A program made the translations under genes and the position numbers. From Thermoplasmata archaeon (lineage in GTDB: Archaea > Thermoplasmatota > Thermoplasmata > Lutacidiplasmatales > UBA184), in assembly GCA_027306505.1 (NCBI GenBank), contig DAHUZP010000018.1, forward strand, positions 1 to 64,000: a stretch of 64,000 nucleotides of DNA, written 5' to 3'. How positions within the stretch are numbered: position 1 is the stretch's first letter; every line of letters begins with the position of its first letter. Below, piece by piece: positions 31,695 through 39,147 of this stretch. Below the pieces are notes generated by a model that worked only from the letters and a program-made list of their open reading frames with translations, ran no database searches and had not been told where the DNA came from.

Positions 31695-32843
31695 GTGGCC
31701 TCGCTCCTAGTGGACCTGCTCTGCCCTTCCTGCCGCCGGAGCTTCTCCGAAGTCCCGGCCCGCACCTACTGTCTAGAGTGCTCCCGCACGTTGCTCGCGC
31801 GCTACGACATGGAGGCCGCGAAGGAGAAGATGACCCGCGCGAGGCTGCGGGGCCGGCCCGGGGACCTTCGCCGCTTCGAGGAGATCCTTCCGATCCGCAC
31901 CGTCCAGGCCCGCGTAAGCCTCGGGGAGACGGAGACGCCCATCGTCCGGGTCTCCGACCCCGAGCTCGCCCCCGGCGGGGAGCTCCTGGTGAAGATGGAT
32001 GGCTACCTGCCCACAGGCACCTTCAAGGCTCGAGGCATGGCCATCGCGGTCTCGAAGGCGAAGGAGCTCGGGCAACGCTCCCTCTTCGTCCCCACCGCAG
32101 GGAACGCCGGGGCCGCCCTCGCCGCCTACGCGGCCCGGGGGGGCCTTCGGTCCCTGGTGTACATGCCCGAGGGCGCCCCGGAGTCCGCCCGGCAGCAGGT
32201 CGAGCTCTACGGGGGCGAGCTCCGCACGGTCCCCGGTCACATCGGCGACGCGGGGCGCCTCGGTCGGGAGGAGGCGGCCCGTCGGGGAGCCTTCGACATG
32301 TCCACGCTCCGCGAGCCCTGGCGGGCCGAAGGCAAGAAGACCATGGGGCTCGAGATGTTCTGGGCGCTGGGGCGGGAAGGGATGCCCTCCGCCATCCTCT
32401 ATCCCACCGGGGGAGGCACCGGGCTCCTCGGCATGCACCGCGCCTTCTCCCAGCTGCGGGAGATGGGCTGGCTCCACGATTTCCCCCGGCTCTACGCCGC
32501 CCAGGCGGAAGGGTGCGCCCCGGTGGTGGAGGCGCTCCGCCGGGGGCGGGAGCGCATCGCTCCCGTCGCCGCTCCCAAGACCTCGGCCTCGGGGCTGAGG
32601 GTCCCCGCCCCCTTCTCGAGCGAGGACATCCTGGCCGCGGTCCGGGCGACGAAGGGGGGTGGGGTGGCCGTACCGGAGGAGGCGATCGAGTCGAGCGTGC
32701 GCCGTTTCATGGGGCTTCACGGCCTGTCGGTCGCGCGCGAAACGGGGGCCGCGCTGGGTGGGCTCAAGATCCTTCGAGAGGAAGGGGCCATCGACCGCCA
32801 GGAGCGCGTCCTCGTCTACTACACCGGGCTCTGGATGGGCTGA
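31695..32843 (+). CDS. Threonine synthase-like PLP-dependent enzyme
   Basis: 382 residues, fold type II. The PLP lysine is K111 in PTGTFKARG. The substrate/phosphate loops TAGNAGAALAAYAARGG (about 133-150) and PTGGGTGLLG are intact. The N-terminus has a zinc-ribbon-like C10xxC13/C26xxC29, as in archaeal threonine synthases. Threonine synthase converts O-phosphohomoserine to threonine. The usual Asp after the Lys (FKDRG) is Ala here, so a cysteate synthase- or threonine dehydratase-like activity cannot be excluded. Start GTG 31695, 48 bases after the exonuclease stop. Confidence 0.82.
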   Translation: MASLLVDLLCPSCRRSFSEVPARTYCLECSRTLLARYDMEAAKEKMTRARLRGRPGDLRRFEEILPIRTVQARVSLGETETPIVRVSDPELAPGGELLVKMDGYLPTGTFKARGMAIAVSKAKELGQRSLFVPTAGNAGAALAAYAARGGLRSLVYMPEGAPESARQQVELYGGELRTVPGHIGDAGRLGREEAARRGAFDMSTLREPWRAEGKKTMGLEMFWALGREGMPSAILYPTGGGTGLLGMHRAFSQLREMGWLHDFPRLYAAQAEGCAPVVEALRRGRERIAPVAAPKTSASGLRVPAPFSSEDILAAVRATKGGGVAVPEEAIESSVRRFMGLHGLSVARETGAALGGLKILREEGAIDRQERVLVYYTGLWMG

Positions 32844-32987
32844 GCCACACCCCCCTTCAGGTCGGGAGGGGGAGAGGCCACCCTCGGGGCCCGGTCGGGG
32901 TGGGGGTGGGGGACGGCCTTGTCCGCCCTCGGGCCTCGTTCCGCTCTTCGACTGGAACGTCGCCTTTTTAGACCTCCTCCCGAGGTG

Positions 32988-33740
32988 ATGCACATCAAGG
33001 ACGCCATGGACGCCAAGATCTGGACCGTCGGGGCCACGCTCTTCGCGCTGCTCTACCTCACGCTGGGAGTGTTGCTGGTCTGGAGCGCGGTGGTGGTCGC
33101 GCTCATCCTCGCGGCCTGGGTGATGGGCCTGGAGACGGAAGGGCCCGAGGGGCTCAAGTACGTCGAGCTCGAGCTTCGCCCGGCCCTCTCCTTCGTCGGG
33201 ATCTTCGCGCTCACCGTGGTCTTCCTGGGACCGCACTTCCCACCGATCTTCGGGTCGAGCCTCTTCCCGGTCCAATACGCCTCTCCCACCAAGGTGCTCC
33301 ACACCACCCCGCTGCTGTTCTACTTCCCTCTGCTCCCGCTCATCACCGGGAGCCTCATGACCATGCATCGGCGCCTCCACCCGGTCCAGGGCTTCCTCTA
33401 CCAGACCCCGCCCGCCCCCTCGACCAAGGTCCACGTCCACCTCCACACCACGAAGGCGACCGCCCGCAGCGATGACGACGAGGAAGAGGACGAGGAGGAC
33501 GAGCCCTCCGCCCCGCGGCACGGCCACCGGTCGGGCCACGCGCGTCGCGCTCTCGTCCTCCGCCGCCATCTAGGCCGCCACGCCCTGCCCTTGCACGCCG
33601 TCCAGGCCGCGGGCGAGGAGGAGGACGAGGAGGAGGACGAGGAATCCGACAATGACCCCCTCCTTTCCCGCCGGTCCGGGCACCGAGCCCGCCACGCGCA
33701 CCGCCAGACGCTGCACGCGAACGAGTCAGGCGAGCTCTAG
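32988..33740 (+). CDS. Four-helix membrane protein with alternating acidic and His-rich tail
   Basis: 250 residues. About four helices occupy residues 10-125, then a tail with HVHVHLH near 150, runs of Asp/Glu (DDDEEEDEEDE and EEEDEEEDEE), and stretches dense in His and Arg. The membrane half resembles the small protein at 61788-62228 (shared LLYLxLxVxxxW near helix 1 and VxFLGP after helix 3), so the two are probably paralogues. The tail could bind divalent metal ions. The ATG follows GAGGTG directly, and an AT-rich box (CTTTTTAG, 32964-32971) lies about 21 bases upstream. Function unknown. Confidence 0.68.
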   Translation: MHIKDAMDAKIWTVGATLFALLYLTLGVLLVWSAVVVALILAAWVMGLETEGPEGLKYVELELRPALSFVGIFALTVVFLGPHFPPIFGSSLFPVQYASPTKVLHTTPLLFYFPLLPLITGSLMTMHRRLHPVQGFLYQTPPAPSTKVHVHLHTTKATARSDDDEEEDEEDEPSAPRHGHRSGHARRALVLRRHLGRHALPLHAVQAAGEEEDEEEDEESDNDPLLSRRSGHRARHAHRQTLHANESGEL

Positions 33741-33770
33741 GCAAGGGCCGGGCGCTCCACGTGCCGCTTC

Positions 33771-33786
33771 GACCCGGAAGGGTCGC
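33771..33786. terminator. Hairpin with GGAA loop
   Basis: CGACCC (33771-33776) pairs with GGGTCG (33781-33786) around GGAA, 30 bases after the His/acidic membrane gene stop. Confidence 0.4.
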
Positions 33787-33844
33787 CCGTTCTAGGGTCG
33801 GAAGGACATCTCGATGGGCGCTGGTCCGACGATCCCTCCGCAGG

Positions 33845-33862
33845 GGGGGTCGAGGGACCCCC
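33845..33862. terminator. Hairpin upstream of the K+ channel promoter
   Basis: GGGGGTC (33845-33851) pairs with GACCCCC (33856-33862) around GAGG. It separates the previous gene from the TATA box of the channel gene. Confidence 0.35.
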
Positions 33863-33884
33863 GCCAGGGGTGGGTCTCGGGACC

Positions 33885-33892
33885 ATTATCTA
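33885..33892 (+). promoter_or_regulatory. TATA box of the K+ channel gene
   Basis: ATTATCTA in GC-rich DNA, centred about 28 bases before ATG 33916. There is no ribosome site, so the transcript is probably leaderless. Confidence 0.55.
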
Positions 33893-33915
33893 GCCACGGC
33901 CTCTGGTCCTCCCCC

Positions 33916-35046
33916 ATGCGTCTCGGGCGTGTCGGGCGGCGTATCTGGAAGCCCCTCACCCTCATCGCGGGCCTCTATGGGGTCTGCTCGACCGGGTTCT
34001 ACCTGACCCAGCACGTGACGCCCTTCAACGCGGTCTACTGGGGCATCATCACCATGTCCACCGTAGGATACGGCGACATCGTGCCGACCAACACGCTCTC
34101 GAAGGTCTTCGCGATGGTCCTCGCTGGCTCGACCATAGGGGTCTTAGGGTACGTCATCTCCACCCTGAACACCTTGGCGATCCAGGCGCGTGACGAGGAG
34201 CTCCTCGGGATGGACGGCACCGAGCTCAAGGGCCACGTGGTCCTGCTCGGTTGGACCGTGGTCTCCCGCGCCGCTCTGCAGGAACTGCTCCTCGCGGGCA
34301 GGAAGGTGGCGGTCATGACCCGCCACCAGGACCGTCTCTCGGAGGTCCGGTCGTTCGCGACGCACCTCATCCGCGAGGCGCGCAAGGACCCTGACCTCAA
34401 GGCCCTGGTCTCGAGCGAGCGCGACGTCTTCGTCTGCCTCGGCGACTATTCCGAGCGGGGCGCCCTCGACCTGGTGAACCTCGCGGAAGCGAAGGAGGCC
34501 ATCGTCGCGAGCGACGACGACGCTCGGAACGTCATGACCGCGCTCATCCTCAAGGAGCTCGCCCCGCACCTTCGGATCGTGGTCGCGGTGCTCCGCGAAG
34601 AGCTCCGGGAGACCCTGCACGCAGCCGGGGTCACCTACGTGATCAGCCCCTCCGACCTCGGTGGGCGTATGGTCTCGGCGGCCGCCGTCCAGCCGGAGGT
34701 CGCGAAGGCTCTCGACGAGCTCTCCACGAGCTCCGAGGGTTCCTCCCTGGAGGAGTACCCCCTGGTCGCCCCCAACCCTCTCATCGGCCTCACGTTCGAA
34801 GCGGCCGGCACGAAGCTGCGGGAGTCGACCGGAGCTCTCCTCATGGGCCTCGCGCGCCCGAGGGTAGGAGCACCTGGATACCAGGCCTTCCAGGTCATGA
34901 TGCCTCCCCCCGTGGGAGAGGTCCTCCGGGACGGGAGCTACGTCCTGGTCCTCTCCCAGGTGCACGACGTCCCCCGAGTGCGCAAGTGGCTGCGGGTGCC
35001 CGCGGGCCGACCGCCCCAACGGGACCGCGCCCCCGCACCGCACTAG
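33916..35046 (+). CDS. Two-helix potassium channel with RCK (TrkA) domains
   Basis: 376 residues. Helix 1 (about 12-30), a pore loop with the K+ selectivity filter TVGYGD (49-54), and helix 2 (about 63-88) form a minimal two-TM pore. Residues about 104-240 are an RCK_N Rossmann-like domain beginning GHVVLLGWTVVSR, in which the nucleotide loop departs from GxGxxG. An RCK_C domain (about 285-370) follows. The layout matches MthK-type, ligand-gated channels, usually opened by Ca2+ or nucleotides. The start is supported by the TATA box 28 bases upstream; a longer frame from 33814 runs through hairpins and the promoter. Confidence 0.92.
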   Translation: MRLGRVGRRIWKPLTLIAGLYGVCSTGFYLTQHVTPFNAVYWGIITMSTVGYGDIVPTNTLSKVFAMVLAGSTIGVLGYVISTLNTLAIQARDEELLGMDGTELKGHVVLLGWTVVSRAALQELLLAGRKVAVMTRHQDRLSEVRSFATHLIREARKDPDLKALVSSERDVFVCLGDYSERGALDLVNLAEAKEAIVASDDDARNVMTALILKELAPHLRIVVAVLREELRETLHAAGVTYVISPSDLGGRMVSAAAVQPEVAKALDELSTSSEGSSLEEYPLVAPNPLIGLTFEAAGTKLRESTGALLMGLARPRVGAPGYQAFQVMMPPPVGEVLRDGSYVLVLSQVHDVPRVRKWLRVPAGRPPQRDRAPAPH

Positions 35047-35125
35047 GTCCCCGCTCCATCGGGCCCTCGGGAGACGACAGGCACCTCCGACCACCTGCCT
35101 GGGTGGTCCCCGAGGTCCGGCGCGT

Positions 35126-35800
35126 CTACGGCCTGGAGAACGGCAGTCCCGGAGGGCCGCCTGTGGGTGGGGCGCGTGCGGCCGCCCTCAGCCGACGGTC
35201 CCAGTCGACCCGGATCGGCGTCCCGTCGAGCTTGACCGACCCTCGCTTGAGCCCGAGGTCGATGAGCATGTAGAGCCCGGTCACGTCCTGTCGGAGCCCC
35301 TCCAGGGCCCCGGTGAAGTCGCCCTTCGTCCACATGGCCAAGATCGACTCCCGTCCCCGGGCGAGCACCATCCCCAGGTTCTCCTGGATGAGGCGCTCCA
35401 CCGTCGGCCGCGCCCGGGCATGGGGCGCGACGGACCGGTACACCTCCAGGGTGGGGGCAGCGGCAAAGGAGAGTGGAGGCAGGGTCAGGCGGGCGAACTC
35501 CGCTTCGAGCGCCCGAAGCTGGGAACTGAAGCGGTCGAAAAGGACGAGGCCCCGGCCCTCCTGCACCCAGCCCTGGAGGAGCGGATAGAGCTGAGGCAGC
35601 GTGGGCGTCGAGCTCAGGAGCGCCCGACGCAGGTTGGGATGGGCGACCGCCTCTTCCCGGAAGTAGACCTGGGGCTCCTTCGGCAGGTTCGAGGAGACCA
35701 ACGCGACGGCGTGGATGCGCGGTTCCTTGGGGTCCCCCTCGGCGAGCAGCGAGAGCGCGACCCACGGCAGGACGGCCCGGGACGTAGGAGCGCCGCTCAT
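35126..35800 (-). CDS. Hypothetical protein, possible degenerate exonuclease fold
   Basis: 224 residues. A strand-helix pattern (VALVSSNL, then LVLFDRFSSQLRALEAEFARL) faintly recalls DnaQ/ERI-type RNase H folds, where HNxxFDxxxLxxE forms motif II. The acidic catalytic residues of motifs I and III are not present. The end (RVDWDRRL) is basic. It follows the small membrane gene by 26 bases on the same strand and ends 80 bases from the convergent K+ channel. I would not assign a function. Confidence 0.6.
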   Translation of the reverse strand: MSGAPTSRAVLPWVALSLLAEGDPKEPRIHAVALVSSNLPKEPQVYFREEAVAHPNLRRALLSSTPTLPQLYPLLQGWVQEGRGLVLFDRFSSQLRALEAEFARLTLPPLSFAAAPTLEVYRSVAPHARARPTVERLIQENLGMVLARGRESILAMWTKGDFTGALEGLRQDVTGLYMLIDLGLKRGSVKLDGTPIRVDWDRRLRAAARAPPTGGPPGLPFSRP

Positions 35801-35826
35801 CGCGCCTCGGCCCACCCCGCTCCCTC

Positions 35827-36363
35827 TCAAGCGTCCTGGGCGACGGGAGAGGCGGGGGCGGGCGCCTTCGGGCGCATGTCGTCCCAGAGCCTCAGTCCTG
35901 CGGCCACCGTGAGCGCGCTGAGCCCCGCGAGCAGGCCGAAGAGGAGGGGGCCTAGCACATAGGCCAGGTAGGCGGGGACGTTCGGGCCGATGCCCGAGGC
36001 GATGATGACCGCGAGCTTCGCCCGCGGTCCGGAGGGAAGGGCGAGGAGCTGCGCTCCCCAGAAGCCCAGTCCCAGGAGAAGTCCCGCGAGGAACGCCCAG
36101 ACCCAGGAGCGCTTCCAGCCGATCACGCCCCAGACCGAGAGGATCGGAAGGGAGGCCCACCAGTACGGTACGACCACGACGATGAGGAGCAGGGGCTGGC
36201 TCACCAGGATGAAGAGCAGAAGGATCCAGAACGTGGTGGAACGCTGACGGGCCGAGGCGGGAGAAGCCTCCACCTGGTCCTTTCCGTTCCCCTCTTCCGT
36301 CCCCTCCCTGGGCTCCTCGGAGCCCGGAGGCGGTGAGGCGGGGTCGTCCTTCTTCTCGCTCAT
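35827..36363 (-). CDS. Small hypothetical membrane protein
   Basis: 178 residues. A charged Glu/Pro/Ser N-terminus (1-40) precedes about four hydrophobic helices (about 45-65, 72-90, 92-110 and 135-160) and a short Ala/Pro tail. Family not recognised. The ATG at 36363 overlaps the stop of the penicillin acylase gene as ATGA, so translation is coupled; an alternative ATG lies 15 bases upstream at 36378. Confidence 0.65.
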   Translation of the reverse strand: MSEKKDDPASPPPGSEEPREGTEEGNGKDQVEASPASARQRSTTFWILLLFILVSQPLLLIVVVVPYWWASLPILSVWGVIGWKRSWVWAFLAGLLLGLGFWGAQLLALPSGPRAKLAVIIASGIGPNVPAYLAYVLGPLLFGLLAGLSALTVAAGLRLWDDMRPKAPAPASPVAQDA

Positions 36364-39023
36364 GGCTGCAGGGTCCATAGCGAGACCTCCTGCTGCGGGA
36401 AAGGCCCGGAGGCGGTGGGCACGAGGGCGGTGTCGACGTACTCGTGGGCGAGCCAGAGCGGCAGCTGGATGTCATAGTAGGGCGAGACGGGGTTCTCGGT
36501 GAGGCCGCCCGGTATGATGCCGAGGTTCGTCCCGCCGTCGGGCAGGTCGGGGTTCGGCTCGGAGATCATCCGTAGGGAGGAGGCGACCGAGACCTCGGTC
36601 AGGGGGACCGTGAGGGCGGTGGTCGACGGAGCGACGCTCACCGTGTACCCATCGCCCCAGTGCTGGTAGGGGCCGTCCTGGAACATCGTCTCCCCCGTGA
36701 GCGATGGCAGGACCCACGTGTGGACGATGCCCCAGGTCCAGCCCGAGACGGTAGCGATGCCCTGGGCGGCGAGCTTGCCCTGCAGGAGCTCGAGCGCGCT
36801 GACCATCGACTGGTTCGACAGCGCGGACCAGCCTCCAGGGAACCAGGAGGAGTTGGGGTCGTGTTGAGAGATGTAGTGGATCGCGTCCGGGAACGGGTCC
36901 GGCGGTGAGCTGATGTCGAAGGCGCTCATCGCGGGCTCGTAGGAGTTCTGGACGATCTCGTTGTACCAGTAGGTGTAGATGGTCGGGGCGACCTCGTCGA
37001 TGTTGAAGGAGCCGTTCCAGGCCTGGACGTAGGGGAGGGCCTGGGTGGCGAGAGCGGCCGCGGCCGTGTTCCCCCCGCTCACGGTCTCAAGGGTCTGGAT
37101 GAGCTGGGAGCGGTAGAGCAGCGCCCACTGGTCGGTCACGTTCGATTGGAGCTGCTGCATCAAGGGGATCGACATCACGGCATGCTGCTCGAGGAAGGTG
37201 CCGACCGCGTGGGCCCTTCCCCCGGAGTCCCAGAAGCTCCCGATCATCGGATAGGGGAAGTTCTGCCCGACGGTGGGCTGGTTGGGGGCGTAGAGGTACC
37301 CCTGGGCGGGGTCCTCGGCCTGCGGCATCTGGGAGACCGGGATCGTTCCCACCTCCTCGTACCCTCCGTCCCCGTTGAGCGGCGCGCGGGAGGCGATGAC
37401 GGTCACGTTCTGCCCGTTGGGCATCCTCACCTTCACGAGCGGATAGTGCGCGGGGATCGACCAGCCGATGTGCGTCGTGCCGTTCCCGTCGTTCTCCGAG
37501 ATGAGCGCATTGAGGTTGGGGACCGTCCACCACCGGTGGAGGATGTGGATGAACTGCTGGACGGAGGTGGCCCGATCGAACTCGAGCTCGGCCATCGCCT
37601 CCCACGTCGGCCCGTCGGCGGCCCAGTCGAGCGAGAGCCCGTGGCTCCCGACCCGGGCGATCAACTGGCCGTGGTCGGTCGCGGCCATGGGGAGGGTGTA
37701 GGTGTGGGCGCCGCTGGTCGCGTTCGCGGCGACGGTCCAGGTCTCGTTCCACTGCCGGAGGGGGTGCCAGGTCCCGTTCTGGAGGTAGGTGTTCCCGTTG
37801 AGGGTCTCCACGTAGTCCAGCGCGGTGGAACCGGCGGAGTTGGTGAGCGCCCAGGAGACGTATCGGTCGTGCCCGATGAGGATCCCCGGGAGCCCCGCCA
37901 GCGCCCAGCCCTGGACCTCGTAGTTGGGGTCGGTGAGCTGGGTCGGGATCCACAGGGAAGGGAGCGTCACCGGCAGGTGCGGGTCGTTCGCGAGCATCGG
38001 CAGCCCGTCGGCGGAGTGGTTCGCCGCGACGACCCAGCTGTTGCTCCCTCCTCCCTCGCTGACCTTCGGGATTGGTACGTAGGGGTCGTTGAGGTTGTTC
38101 AGCGCCTGGCGGTAGAGCGGGGCGAGCGCGGACTGCTCGGAGGTGGAGATGCCGGTCGCCCACGGGGCGAGCCAGTCCTGGGCGAAGACGTAGGCCGGGG
38201 AGACCCCCTCGCCGGAGAGCGAGGTGCCGTTGATCGACCCGTCGCCCGGCATCACGGTGAAGTTCGCGTAGTACTGAGGATAGATCGGGAACATCTCGTT
38301 GGTCGCGTTGTCGCCCACGGCCGACGCGGCGAGCGCCGCGTAGATGGGCTCGACGATCCCGGTGGTCTGCCCGTAGATCATGAGCTCCATGAACGCGAAG
38401 GTGTCGAAGGGGGTCCAGGTGTACGGCTGGACGCCGAGGCCGGTGAAGTAGACGCCGAGCCGGTCGTTGGCCTCGGCCCACGCGATGTAGGCGTTGACCC
38501 CGGCGCAGAACGCGTTCACGTCGACCGCGAGCGTTGGGGAAGCGGTCGCCATCTGCTCCTGCACCTCGAGCGCGGCGGTGGAGAGCCCGAGCATGCGGAA
38601 CGCGATGTCGGAAGCGACCCCCGCTCCCCCCACCCAGGTGGAGACGTTCCCCTGCGCGGCCAGGCTCTCGATCTCCATCTGGAAGAGCCGGTCCGAGGCC
38701 TGTTCGAAGCCCTGGCCGTACATGAGGTCCGGATCGTCCTGCGCGTAGATGTGGACGGTGCCGGAACCGTCACGCACGATCTGCACCGGCTGCTCGACGC
38801 CGGGGAGGGTGAACGTCTGGTTCCCCCAGGGGAGGGTCGCCGACCAGAGCCCATGGCTGGGGTCGAGCGTGGTGAGGTCCGGATTGAGGGCGATGGTCCC
38901 GGCGAGGAGGAGGACCAAGGGCACTAGGACGAGCAAGAGGCGTGAGGTGCGGGGCCTCCGCCACTCCCGGAACTGCCGACCCGAGGACGCCTTGCTCACC
39001 CGTCTACACCCGGACGGGCACAC
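36360..39023 (-). CDS. Penicillin acylase-family (S45) Ntn hydrolase
   Basis: Up to 887 residues. A basic N-terminus and one helix (about 28-46) anchor the enzyme outside the membrane. An alpha-chain part follows (DGSGTVHIYAQDDPDLMYGQGFEQASDRLFQM is the family opening). The autocatalytic cleavage site GGGSNSWVV comes next, with nucleophile Ser near 327, and then the beta chain. Members hydrolyse amides such as penicillins, acyl-homoserine lactones or N-acyl amino acids; the substrate here is unknown. Many Asn-X-Ser/Thr sites fit an external location. The start is GTG at 39023 or GTG at 38999; neither has a clear ribosome site. It is first in an operon with two small genes. Confidence 0.88.
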   Translation of the reverse strand: MCPSGCRRVSKASSGRQFREWRRPRTSRLLLVLVPLVLLLAGTIALNPDLTTLDPSHGLWSATLPWGNQTFTLPGVEQPVQIVRDGSGTVHIYAQDDPDLMYGQGFEQASDRLFQMEIESLAAQGNVSTWVGGAGVASDIAFRMLGLSTAALEVQEQMATASPTLAVDVNAFCAGVNAYIAWAEANDRLGVYFTGLGVQPYTWTPFDTFAFMELMIYGQTTGIVEPIYAALAASAVGDNATNEMFPIYPQYYANFTVMPGDGSINGTSLSGEGVSPAYVFAQDWLAPWATGISTSEQSALAPLYRQALNNLNDPYVPIPKVSEGGGSNSWVVAANHSADGLPMLANDPHLPVTLPSLWIPTQLTDPNYEVQGWALAGLPGILIGHDRYVSWALTNSAGSTALDYVETLNGNTYLQNGTWHPLRQWNETWTVAANATSGAHTYTLPMAATDHGQLIARVGSHGLSLDWAADGPTWEAMAELEFDRATSVQQFIHILHRWWTVPNLNALISENDGNGTTHIGWSIPAHYPLVKVRMPNGQNVTVIASRAPLNGDGGYEEVGTIPVSQMPQAEDPAQGYLYAPNQPTVGQNFPYPMIGSFWDSGGRAHAVGTFLEQHAVMSIPLMQQLQSNVTDQWALLYRSQLIQTLETVSGGNTAAAALATQALPYVQAWNGSFNIDEVAPTIYTYWYNEIVQNSYEPAMSAFDISSPPDPFPDAIHYISQHDPNSSWFPGGWSALSNQSMVSALELLQGKLAAQGIATVSGWTWGIVHTWVLPSLTGETMFQDGPYQHWGDGYTVSVAPSTTALTVPLTEVSVASSLRMISEPNPDLPDGGTNLGIIPGGLTENPVSPYYDIQLPLWLAHEYVDTALVPTASGPFPQQEVSLWTLQP

Positions 39024-39147
39024 CCCAGCCCTCGAGGATAACCTTTGCCTCGGCGGCGATGCGGCCTGCCCCCCTCGACGGGAGCCTAAGGCCGCTCCTC
39101 GTTCTCACCCCCAAGGTCTTTGCCCCGAGCTGACCTTGGATGTTCCC

